A DNA stretch of 64,000 nt from assembly GCF_018446385.1 (NCBI RefSeq), contig NC_055987.1, forward strand, positions 5,417,705 through 5,481,704, in the 5' to 3' direction. Both the position numbers and the translations under genes were made by a program. Position 1 is the stretch's first letter, and each line of letters begins with the position of its first letter. The DNA is from Zingiber officinale (lineage: Eukaryota > Streptophyta > Magnoliopsida > Zingiberales > Zingiberaceae). Of this stretch, positions 33,405 through 44,095 are shown piece after piece. The notes under the pieces are model-generated. The model ran no database searches and had not been told where the DNA came from. It saw only the letters and a list, made by a program, of their open reading frames with translations.

Positions 33405-33600
33405 AGAGCTCCGATCGATCCATGGATCGATTGGAGTTCCATGAATCGATCCATGGATCGATTCAAACGGCAATTCCCGCGAGCAGAAGCTCGTTGGATC
33501 GATCAGCCGATCGATCCAGGGAGTCTGAATCGATCCGTGGATCGATTCAGAAAGGTTCAATCGATTGGAACCCAACTCCAATCGATCCAAGTTGCTGATT
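33405..33600 (+). repeat. internal cluster of GATCGATC palindromes
   Basis: Perfect or near-perfect dyads lie at 33,409-33,436 (arms CTCCGATCGATCC and GGATCGATTGGAG, one G-T pair), 33,442-33,465 (24-nt perfect palindrome) and 33,525-33,550 (arms CTGAATCGATCC and GGATCGATTCAG). They are the same type as in the LTRs but with different flanking pairs. Confidence 0.85.
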
Positions 33601-34515
33601 TTGGCTGGGAAGGCCTGATTTCAGCATCTTTGAACCTCTTTGAGTCTAGGTAACCATTCCAAACCCCTTAAATACATTTGTATACATACAAAGGGTGTTT
33701 TCATGTTGAAAACAAGGATGGATTGGTTAACGAAGACTAAGTAGAAGTTTCGGTTGAGGTTGTTTCAAATTTTGAATATTTGAACCTCAAAACTTCTAAA
33801 TTTGGGTTTCCTAAAGGTTTAGGGATTCCAAGTCATTGTTGGTGCAATGACAGAAGTTACCACCATGTCTTTAGGGGGAGGGACTCTTTAAAGACATGAA
33901 AATTATTTTTCATGAACCTTGGAAGGTGGTTAACCTTCTGTTGTGAACTTGCTCAATGTTGAGCATTTAAACTTGAAATGGGAAAAATGGGGAGTGGATA
34001 TCCTCATTATTTCAAGTGGACACTCATGTAGTAGATAATGCTCAAGGTTGGGTAATTGTCTACATTGAGGGAGAAGTTAAGGATAAATGAAGGGTATGGG
34101 ACCTTCATTATCGTGTTGATCACAACGAGTGATGTTGTGAACAACGATGAGCAACTCTTCAGGGGGAGAGTCTTCAACAAATGGATTTGTTGAAGTGTGC
34201 CCAGAATTGGAGCATAGGTTGATGTGTGTCCAACGATGGGTTGATGTGTGCCAATAGGGGGAGAATGTATGGTTAAGCTTAGTCCTTCATTACCTATGGG
34301 AAGGTCATAGGGGGAGAATGAAAGGACTCATGAAAGGGAGTAAGTTAGGCCTTCATTACCTAGAGGGAGTTTGCCCTCTTAGGGGGAGAATGAAGAGCTT
34401 AATTTATGCTTTCATTACCTAGTGGCATGAAGAAGGAGGCTATGGGATTAGCCTAACTTACATATGGGATTGTAAGTGTTATTGTGGTATTGTCAAACAT
34501 CAAAAAGGGGGAGAT
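33601..34515 (+). other. 3' internal region with repeated purine tracts
   Basis: No ORF. At least six G-rich purine runs (for example AGGGGGAGGGA near 33,872, AGGGGGAGAG near 34,159, and AGGGGGAGAATG near 34,254, 34,309 and 34,380) precede the terminal polypurine tract AAAAAGGGGGAGAT (34,502-34,515). Confidence 0.7.
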
Positions 34516-36073
34516 TGTTGGTGCAATATCCCTCAGGTCAAGGTTGACCTGGGTAACCAAGCTGAGTCTTGGTTTGAGTTTAGATGTTTGACAATAAGAT
34601 ATTGATTGAAGAAGAGTCAAGTAGGTCAAGGTTGACTGGATACTTGACTGGGAAGTCCTAACTGGGATGTTAGGCAAAATGAAAGTCCTGGTGAGTGAAG
34701 CCAGGCAGAAGAAAAGTCCTGGTGAGTGAAGCCAGGCAGATGAAAGTCCTAGTGAGTGAAGCTAGGCAGATGGAAACCCTGGTGAGTGAAGCCAGGTGAA
34801 AGTCCTAGTGAGTGAAGCTAGGCAGATGGAAAACCCTAGTGAGTGAAGCTAGGTGAAAGCCCTGGTGAGTGAAGCCAGGTGAAAGTCCTAGTGAGTAAAG
34901 CTAGGCAGATGGAAAACCCTAGTGAGTAAAGCTAGGTGAAAGCCCTGGTGAGTGAAGCCAGGCAAGGGAAAATCCAGATGGATCAAGGATGATCGGACAT
35001 CTGGTGCTGGGAAGTCCAAGTAGGTCAAAGGATTGACTGGATACTTGGCAAGGAAGGAAGTCCAGATGGGTCAAGGTTGACCAGACATCTGGTGGAAGTC
35101 CAAGTAGGTCAATGGAGTGACCGGATACTTGGCACGACGAGTAAAAGACTAAGTGGGTCAAAGGGATTGACCGGACACTTGGTGGGGAGTCCTGGCAGGT
35201 CAAGGGAGTGACCAGATGCGAGGCATGATGTACCAACAGGTCAAGGTTGACCGGATGTTGGTTAGGGAGCTTTGGAACTTGGTTTTGGGCAAAACCAAGT
35301 CCGGATCGATCCGTGGATCGATCCAGCCGTGGATCGATCGGTGGATCGATCTAGATTCTTCCCAGCGAATAGAAGCTCGGATCGATCCGTGGATCGATCA
35401 GGTCCCGATCGATCAGCCGATCGATCGGGACGATGCTGCGCGATAGCGCTGGATCGATCCGTGGATCGATCCAGCGCATTTCGACAGCACAGCGCTCGGA
35501 TCGATCCATGGATCGATCAAGCCTCCGATCGATTCGGAACATTCGAATCGATCGGGATCCGACCGCTGGCGTTAAAGCCGCAGCGAGCGTGGTCTTCGGC
35601 ATCTCTTTACGAGCTCTTCTCGATTCATTCCAGCTCCTCCACAGCTCTCTACAAGCACGTGATCGCCAGTTCTTGAAGGTTCTTGGAGGCTTTCCAAGTC
35701 AAGAGGCGGATCTATTGCAAGAGGAAGAAGTTAGGGTTAGGGTTTTTACGGCACATCTTGTAAGCTTTTGCTTAACTTGTATTTCCCTTTCTTCTTCTTG
35801 TATTGAGAGTGTTGTAGGGCTTCTCCGCCTTTGGTAGTTACCATAAAGGAGTGTTATTCATAGTGGAGGGTGTGTGCGTTGGTGTGGATCCTTGGATTAG
35901 TCACCTCTTGTGAGGTGGATACCAAGTAAAATCCTAGTGTTAGCGTGTTTGTGTTTGTTTCTGTATTTTCCGCTGCACATCCAAGAAGAAACAAGCAACG
36001 CTAAGCAACGCCGAGCACCGAGCGAACGCGACGAACTATTCACCCCCCCCTCTAGCTACTTTTGGTCCTAACA
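34516..36073 (+). repeat. 3' LTR, 1,558 bp
   Basis: Outside the palindrome region it differs from the 5' LTR at only about seven positions by my count. In the palindrome region (35,295-35,570) it has many 1-6 base deletions. Ends and hairpin order are the same. Confidence 0.9.
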
Positions 36074-36078
36074 AAAAC

Positions 36079-36358
36079 AATTCAGTTTCTTACCTTAAAT
36101 TATATAGAATTTTTTGGTTCTGTTTTTTATATTAATATTTATTTTTTTAGTCTTAATATTTGTTTCATGTTTGGTATAGCTTATCGATATTATTTACATC
36201 AATAGTCTTTTTCAAGTAAAATATAGAATTGTACTATCAAAATATTTCCTATTTAGATTTTTTGTGTTTATTAAAAATATATATTTTCCTATGAAATTAT
36301 CAATACCTTAAAACTTTCTTACCTTAAAGTATATAGAATTTTTTGGTTCTGTTTTTAT
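36079..36358. repeat. right units of the tandem duplication
   Basis: This is the counterpart of 28,411-28,600, with the linker TTCTTACCTTAAATTATATA (about 36,088) repeated as TTCTTACCTTAAAGTATATA at about 36,317. Confidence 0.7.
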
Positions 36359-38464
36359 AATTTTGATTTATAAATAGAAGAATTTTTAGTATTCTCATAA
36401 CATACTATTATTTATTGAATAATAAATCAAAAATATTTATTTGGAAAGCCGAATTTGATCATGGTGAGTAATGAGTAGTCTTTTACCTTATAAAAAAACT
36501 TCAGTATTATTATATTAAAATTTTGATATACTAAATTTTCGATATGACATAAATTTTATATTATTTTTATTAAAATTTTTGTATCAATAAGGTAATGTGG
36601 TATACCATTACTAAATCTCATACCAATATTATATCTAAAAAATTCAATATGTTATAATACCGTATTAAAATTTTTGATATACTGATAATATCGATATAAT
36701 TTGATATATTTTGGTATAGTATATACCGTCTATTGAATTTTTAATATTTTTTTCACCCTAATATTGAGAAGATAGAGAAGATAGAGGAAAATATTAAAAT
36801 AAATACAAATACATACTTAGCATTTATTTTGAAATATTTTTTAAACCATGCTCATTACTTAAAAATATTTTAATCAACTAATTATTCTCTTTAGGACTTG
36901 GTCCTGTAATTTCATTTTATATAAGTATTATTTAAAATATATTTATATAAATAATTATTTTGAATAATTTTATACATTTTATTAACTATTGAATTTATTT
37001 AATATGATGTACTTATTTATAAAACTTTAACAGACTTAAATATTCACATCTCGCCGCTGCTCTGCATGCCCTTGCATTACTCCACGCTCCTCAATCCCGC
37101 TCTCGTTTCCTAACTCCTTGAACCTTATTGAACCCTATTCTTGGTAGTCCTTCGGTGCTTTGATCATAATGGATTCCAAGAAAAACATCAGTGATATGAT
37201 TCCTAAATACACTTATTCATATAATCCTTTTAAAATTATAATTATCTTTTAGTCATATATAGACATTAATATACATGAGAATCTAAACTTTGTGACACTC
37301 ATAATACGAGTCATTGGATTTACATAGATCTCTACTTTAATCATTCAAGTGAACACAATTTGCCATCTCTAACATATCAAACAAATCATGGAATTTTTTT
37401 CCATTAGTGAGCAAGAGATGAGTCACATATACGCCTACTCGTATTTTTGCTCGGAATCCTCCCAGTGGTACATGGGGATGAGGGGAGGTGGAAAGTATAA
37501 AAATGGAAAAATAGGTGATGAAATATTTGTGTCTTTTTTATTTTTTCGTTAAAAAATATTTATTCCGAATAAATTTATAATCTTGGTTCCCATGACAAGC
37601 AAGCTTTAAGTGAAGAAAAAAAAAAAGCATTGATGTAATTATAAATTTTAGATGAAAACCCAAAAGAAAATTTCAGATTTAAAGAAAGAATAATAAAATA
37701 CATTTGTCTTTGTGAAAAGTGGATTTGGTAAGCTATTTTATGTAAATTACGGAAAGAAAAATGATCTTCTTTGTGAAATGTGGATTTGGTAAGCTATTTT
37801 ATGTAAATTATGGAATGAAAAATGATCTTGATGACAATATTAGAATGACCGTAGAATAAAACATATTCAAATAATCCCTTTAAAATATTATCCTTTAAAA
37901 TATGTTATTAGATTTGTTATTAATTTAAATAAGTTAGATTTATCCTTTGAGTATGTTATTAGATTTCTTAATAATTTTTATATTAATTTGTTATTATTGT
38001 ATGGTTTTATATAGATTCATTAATTATGTAATAGTTTAGGGACAAACAATAAAATAATTTAATTAAACAATCAAAATTTTTTGATTATGGGAGGTTGATC
38101 CATTGGAAATGATTAGTACGAGAGGTTGATCCACTCGAAACGTTCACCGAACTCGGCATTATGGAATCTCTCTTGGTGGAGACATCGGCAGCATAATCTT
38201 TCACCATCACCAAACTCAACATTACAGAATCCTCTCTTAGCGGAGAAATCAACATCACCATTATCGAATCTCGCATTACGGAATCCTCTCTCAACAGCGG
38301 AGGGATTAATGATGCTAAAACTATCAGAAAATTTTATTCAATAATAGACGACTGAATAATATAATTCAATATTACTTCATTAGTTAGGAGTCCAAATGAT
38401 TTTCTTCCTTTTTTAAACACTATCCTAATTCATATGAAATTTTGATCTTAGTTTTCATAATATA
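36359..38464. other. AT-rich intergenic DNA with old repeats
   Basis: Phrases such as GATATACTGATAATATCGAT and GGTATACCATTAC (36,480-36,730), also seen at 39,180-39,680, mark a decayed interspersed repeat. A small 61-bp tandem duplication (CTTTGTGAAAAGTGGATTTG...) occupies 37,708-37,829. A short CTC-rich patch at 37,040-37,140 is unassigned. No gene is supported. Confidence 0.5.
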
Positions 38465-38830
38465 ATGCCGATGTAAACCACGAGAATCGTGTCGGTGGTG
38501 GTACCATCGTCCACTTGGTTGCATGTATTGATTTTGTGGAGATGGTTGAAGTTCTTATAGAACTAGGAGCCATTGTGGACACCATAAATAGAGAAGGCCA
38601 TATGGTAAAATCATTCTTGTTGTCTTATTTTTTTACTATATTATGATGACAGTGTGTAATATTTAAAATTTATAATCTATGAATATTAATAAAAATTTTG
38701 TTTTATTGAAGCTAATATTCTCACTTGTTCTATCAGCCTATTGCAAAAGCATTGAAGTAAAAAAAACAAAGATAAAGTAGTCAAACTTTTGCTGAAAAAT
38801 GATGCAAAAAGACATGTATATCATTAAAGT
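38465..38830 (+). pseudogene. ankyrin-repeat protein pseudogene fragment
   Basis: The frame from about 38,465 reads NADVNHENRVGGGTIVHLVA, then FVEMVEVLIELGAIVDTINREGHM, a clear ankyrin repeat. An intron-like gap follows, then PIAKALK, a stop caused by an A-run shift, and in the next frame DKVVKLLLKNDAKRH, the start of another repeat. No start codon, further repeats or partner domain are visible. Ankyrin repeats bind proteins; which family this came from cannot be told. Confidence 0.65.
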
Positions 38831-40671
38831 ATCAATAAACTTTTGCATCTCTAGTAGTAACATTGTTGGCATGTTTCTTGAACTCATGGATCAACTTTAT
38901 TTTAAATATGTTAAGGTATATATATTTCAACTCACATTTGCAAACTATTGGCCATAAATTAAAATTCATATTGTTTTTTTTTATTGTTGTAATTTGGTTA
39001 TCGCATCTTCTCTATTTTGTTTGTTATATTTATTTTAGTAGCTTTAGAATGTTTTTATTTAATTATTCATGTACATTGGTGTTGATTAATAAGATGTACT
39101 ATACAACAAATAATAATTATTGAATCAAAAAACATATTAATCCTTAACCCAACTAAGAGTAGTAAAAATATAAAAATTTTTTTGATATATCACACGTACA
39201 ATAGCGATATACATTATTCATAGTTTCATGCCAAAAATTTTGATATAGTATTATATCGTACCGAATTTTTCAGTATCGATATTGGTATAAGATTGATTAT
39301 TTTTTATATCTCAGTATATACTGAAATACCGAATAAATTCTCTTATAAATTATTATTTTTTAATTAGGGTTTAAAAATTAACCATAAATTATAGTGGTGT
39401 TGGATTTTGAATTATGATGAAATTTGTTTTAATAAAAAGAACCACCATCATTTAAAATTTAATGAGTAATGAGTTTAAAAACAATATTTAAGACTATTGT
39501 GTTTATTATAATTTTTTAATATGATTTAATACTTCAGAATTTATAAATGGGATGAATGGAATGAAATTTATACCATATCAAAAATTTAGTATACCGAAAT
39601 ATTATACTGAATTTTTAATATGATATCGTATAATTTTCTTATATCTAAATTTTTAGTACGGTATATCATATGCAAAATTCGATACACCAAACCAATTCAA
39701 TACTAAATCCAACTACATGCATTGGATACATGACTTCCTTTTAAAATAGTTTGTTGCATAATATCTTGCTAGGGTTAATTAATCCTCACAATATTTTTAA
39801 CTATATTATGAAGAGATAAACATCGTCCATGTATAGAAATAATTTTGAGAAATTTATTGTTAGACTAAGAGAATCATTTGAAAATATGATTTAGTTAATT
39901 GAAATAAACATTATCACAATTATGCGTGAGATAAACAAGATTCACAAGGATAAATATTAAACCCATATATACTAAAAACCCTAAACCCAAACTCAAATAA
40001 CCCGATCAACCCAAACAATCCAATCAACCATATTAAAAAAAAAGGCATTTATTATTATTATTATTATTATTCTATAATTTTTTATTTTTATCTTAATACT
40101 TCATCATTATCATAATAATTTTCTACTAAAATATATTATTTTTTCAAATAAAATTAGATTTAACATAAAAAAACCCTAAACTCTAAATTCATGTCAAACC
40201 GAATCCAACCAAATCCTAACATAATCTAAAAACCCTCAACCTGAACCCAACTCTAACTAATCCTATATTTTTTGGTTGACTCGATCGGATTCACTTTTGA
40301 CATGTCATTGTTGTAGGCTTTACACATCCTCAGATTTCAAGGAGAACACTCTGTAATTTAGCGAAAAAGCACATATTGTTTATCAATTATCACTATGTTC
40401 AGATCTAATTAATATTGCCATTGTTTTCGTTTTCAACTAAAGTAATAGTATTTCGTTAATATGCCAACACTCGATATGCTTTTTACACTTGAAAGTGTTC
40501 TACTCGAATGAAATTTTAGTCATTCCATTTGTTTGCATAATATAAACCAATATCAACTATTAAATCATTTGAATGAAAATTTAGAACAACAAATCACAAA
40601 ATTATAACAAACTGCATCTTAATGAACCATCATACCTTAATTACTAAAACCAAAGCGAGTTTTGTGCATTG
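38831..40671. other. AT-rich intergenic DNA
   Basis: It contains the ATACCGAAATTT-type repeat relics (39,180-39,680) and an (ATT)n microsatellite at about 40,049-40,072. The frame at 38,863-39,123 is hydrophobic low-complexity and not supported. Confidence 0.5.
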
Positions 40672-40871
40672 GATGCGTTCATTAGTTCTTTGATTCTAGC
40701 ATCCAAGTTACCCATGCGATGGCGTCACATCGATGAAAGGAGGTTTATCAGGAGCACAGATGTTAAATACATGACAGGATTAAAAATACTCATAATTTAT
40801 TTAGCCAAATTAAAAATACAACAAGAGCTGAATTTCACATTATGTCTAGATCGAGTTGTTTAATTAGCTAG

Positions 40872-41116
40872 CTAGACAAGGTTGCTCAAGAATTCATCGA
40901 CTGTAATATACTTGAGACCCGCATAAAGAACAGATGCCTCCACTCCAACAACTGGATCAATCTCAAGGTTAGTCTGGTCTCCGTTGATGAAAGCCGAGTG
41001 AGCTATAGCCAGTTGAAAATTCAGTGGAAATGGAGAATCTGCACGTACGCACCATGTTTTTATTTTTCTCGTTTAGATAATTAAGATCAATAAAGAAATT
41101 ATATCTTGATCTCTTC

Positions 41117-41161
<45 letters not shown>

Positions 41162-42239
41162 CAATCTTCTTTAGGAGAGCTTCTTCAGGTACGTAGATCC
41201 TCTCAAGTTTCTTTCCATTCTTTTCTTCCCACAACGATACAAGCTCGTTCAGCGTGTAGAAGTTAGCAGGAGGCCTCACGTACAATACTTTGTTTAGAGT
41301 CACTGGATCGTCCACAGATCTGATGGTGTATTTTGCAACATCAACTTCGTTCACGAAGATGGCTGATCGACCAAGCATGTAAACATAAACAAGCAAACTA
41401 ATATATAATATAGCTCTATCAATATATATAATTAATATACGCACGGATCTTGAAATCGTGTTTCATGTACCTTTGGTGTTGCCATCGCCTGAGATGAATA
41501 CCTTACCATCAGTGTGAGCCGAAGTTGCTTCTGCTTGGCCGAGCCGGGGGAGGTAGAAGCCATGGAAGAAGAAGTTGAAGACGATGGTGTGAGGGATGCC
41601 CTTCTCCCTCATGGCTTGCCTCAGCACTAGTTTATGAGCGAGCATCGACTTGGCTGGTTCCACAAGTCGGACTTGTTCCAAATCGTTGCCAAACTCTGAT
41701 GGGTAGAATCTCTGTCGAAAGATTAGTCATTTTCGTTAATTAATTAGGATCACTTATATATATACAAAAGTACAGTATTATATATATATAAAGAAATACG
41801 AATTACTTTAACGTTTCCAGCTTGTTGGATGGCATCAAGGAGCATCAACTGGCCCTTAACTTCTGATCGACCTTCATGCCCTACTGCAGAGATGACCACG
41901 TCCACTTGCTTGATAGCTCTTATCAAACTATCATAGTCGCCTAAATCCCCCTTCAATTTCAACACTACTTTACTAGTTAATTTATAATCCTTCAAACCAA
42001 ATATATATATATATATATATATAGACCAAATACTTAAGCCATACGTAGAGAATGGTGGCGCCTTCCCTCTTGAAAGAGTTAACGAGCTTAGACTTCCATG
42101 AATCAAGAACGATGGTGGATGGGCGCACGAGGAGGAAGGTGGGGTGGCTTGCTTTGATGCTAGCTCGCACGATAAGACTTCCAACGCGTCCCGTTCCTCC
42201 AATTATTAAAATCTTACTCTTTTCTTCTCTTTCATCCAT
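40872..42239 (-). CDS. isoflavone reductase-like / phenylcoumaran benzylic ether reductase family protein, 316 aa
   Basis: This is a cytosolic NADPH-dependent reductase of the PIP family (PCBER, pinoresinol-lariciresinol and isoflavone reductases), acting in lignan/neolignan or related phenylpropanoid metabolism. Exons on the minus strand: 42239-42045, 41950-41807, 41711-41471, 41362-41159, 41038-40872. They sum to 951 nt, in frame with GT-AG borders. Visible motifs are the dinucleotide-binding GGTGRVG (residues 14-20), VDVVISAVGH, RFYPSEFGND, the family lysine in LAHKLVLRQAM, DDPVTLNKVLYVRPPAN, YVPEE and a C-terminus ending TVDEFLSNLV. Length and exon content fit an intact enzyme; family members are usually about 305-320 aa. 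Substrate cannot be set by eye: PCBER is the nearest fit and eugenol synthase less likely. Three introns carry (TA)n tracts. It has no stops and is probably functional. Confidence 0.9.
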
Positions 42240-42293
42240 TGCCGTACGTCTTAAATTTTTTTGCTTCGTGCCAACAGGTAGCTAGCTAGGTCG

Positions 42294-42302
42294 TTTATAT
42301 AG
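42294..42302 (-). promoter_or_regulatory. TATA box of the reductase gene
   Basis: CTATATAAA on the minus strand, about 55 bases before the start codon, a normal distance for a short plant leader. Confidence 0.55.
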
Positions 42303-43030
42303 AGGAACTAGCTAGCCTGACTGGACTGGACTCACTCTAGATGTCATTCATATGGATAGTAATAAGTGATTTGATTTACTGCGTCGTCTTGTTCTGTATA
42401 ATTTACCAAGCGCGCATGCACTTTGACATAAATGGAATATGCTTTTTAGGATTGATTTAGTTTCACGGGAGTTTTTATCGGCCATCGAATAAATCGAGAA
42501 GTGGTAGTAGAAATCTTTCAAACGGCCGGCTAACGTTCTTAGATCCGGCTTTGATTTCTGTCAAAGTGCATGCGTGCTTTCAACTATACATTCCATTTTG
42601 CCCAGAGGCAATGGTGCAATGGGTGCAATAATAGTTAGGTCTTGCAACAGATGAGAGCAGGTACGTATAGCAATAGTAAATATTGTATATATTGTCGAGT
42701 TGCGTTGAATGGATGAATTAAGTGGGTTGGACGGACAAAACAAGCATATGTATGAATTGAGCTAACTCCAACGTTCGCGGGTTATACATGTTGGATGGTT
42801 TAGACGAGATTGGCTGGATATAATCAAAGTGCATGCGCCAGCAGATGATGGTGTGCAACTTTCGGGGATTGAGTGAGACAAATGCTTCAGCTCAAAAAGT
42901 TGTTCGTCTGGACGTGAGCTATATTTGGTTAGATAAACTACGCAATTTTGATGAACTTAGAAAGATGGATATTAAACGGATTAATCTTGTTGTTTCGGAG
43001 AAAAGGTGTGTGTACTTGCACAACAAGTGA
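42303..43030. other. upstream region of the reductase gene
   Basis: No recognisable gene. A 65-codon frame at 42,833-43,030 (VVRLDVSYIWLDKLRNFDEL) resembles nothing I know and lacks support. CATGCGCGCTTGG-like and CATGCATGCG-like short motifs are scattered. Confidence 0.4.
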
Positions 43031-43955
43031 GGTATAGGCACATGATGTGGCAATGGAGAGATGTCTATCTAGCATGGGTCAGTTGTCAGGATGGAAGTCA
43101 AAGTCAAGAAGATCAACGCTTAAGTGTCAAAGGGTCGAAAGGAGGGCAATGGATGTGGCCGGTCGGGTTTTTAGGCCCCCGACCGGCAGGAGATGGGTCC
43201 GAGCCGACCTCACTTGGCTCGGGATGAGGCGCAAGACAGCCGACGCTCGATACAGAGTAGTAGGACATTGGAGGAGGCCGAGTAACTTGTCCGAACGGGT
43301 GAAGGCATGCGCTGCACAAGGGAGACACGGGTGAAGGCATGTGCTCCACAAGGGAACCACTAGGTCGACAAAGCGGAGGGGTCCCGGTCGAGTGGCTACC
43401 TCGCTCGGCCAAACAGCGGGACTTGGTCATGGAGCGGAAGTCCCGGCCGAGCGTCCACTCCACTCGACCTAGCAACGGGACCACCGCGCTACCTCTCGAC
43501 ATCTTTTTGGGAGATTGTGCCAACGACACGAGGCATGGGCAACAGGCGGATCGTACGACTGAACCTTCTACTGTCGCGTAAGGGATATGCATGCCCTGTT
43601 AAGGTATAGTGTCAAGAGTACTTTCTTGACAAGGTCTTTTCATGGGACGCATGGGAGAGTGTGTCCATGCCTCGAGAAGCGTGTACGTTGTTCACCAGGG
43701 CTCTATATAAAGGGGGTCCATCACCGGCGGAGGTAGACATTACTCTTAAGTTCTACCGTTGCTACTGTTGCTTCATTTTTCTCCACATTCTAGTGACTGA
43801 CTTGAGCGTCGGAGGGCCAACGCCGGAGACCCCTTCCCTGGCTCGACACTAACGCCGTTTATTTTGTAAAATAGAGCGAAGTCCACACCCGATCAGTGTA
43901 GCCGCCACCTCCCAACTTTCTACTTGCCCACTTTCGAACAGGATTAGCACACACA
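43031..43955 (+). repeat. Tat-type Gypsy LTR, probably solo
   Basis: The right part matches the layout of the LTR at 50,648: CTATATAAAGG, a CACCGGCGGAGGTA leader, CTTGAGCGTCGGAGGGCC, CCCCTTCCCTGGCTCG, and an end near GAACAGGATTAGCA. Neither the left border nor a target duplication could be fixed. No primer-binding site follows the right end, which favours a solo LTR. Confidence 0.6.
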
Positions 43956-44095
43956 CAACTCAAATAGTTAGAATGGATAACACAAATGAATTGGTTGATG
44001 AAATGAAAGAGAAATAGGTTTGATCAAATATGAATTGACCTTTTCAACTATAATTATTCCTCACTAATATAATCAAGTGGAAAAAACAAAATTAT
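43956..44095. repeat. copy of the interspersed repeat seen at 28.2-28.4 kb, left half
   Basis: ATCAAATATGAATTGACCTT and nearby phrases match 28,287-28,306. The repeat resumes at 45,479, so the solo LTR interrupted it. Confidence 0.65.

Larger units (their letters stand above)
28601..36073 (+). mobile_element. complete gag-only LTR retrotransposon (TR-GAG-like, Copia type), 7.47 kb
   Basis: Two LTRs (28,601-30,183 and 34,516-36,073), a Met-type primer-binding site, a Copia-style gag with two zinc knuckles, and a polypurine tract are all present. A perfect 5-bp duplication AAAAC flanks it (28,596-28,600 and 36,074-36,078). There is no protease, integrase, reverse transcriptase or RNase H between gag and the 3' LTR. 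It must therefore have used enzymes of another element; plant TR-GAG elements are known to behave this way. Confidence 0.88.

Noticed and set aside
42833..43030. 65-codon frame upstream of the reductase gene
   Set aside because: Partly plausible composition but no known family, splice partner or promoter.
43047..43592. Frames of 80-159 codons on both strands
   Set aside because: They lie in a Tat-type LTR and overlap one another.
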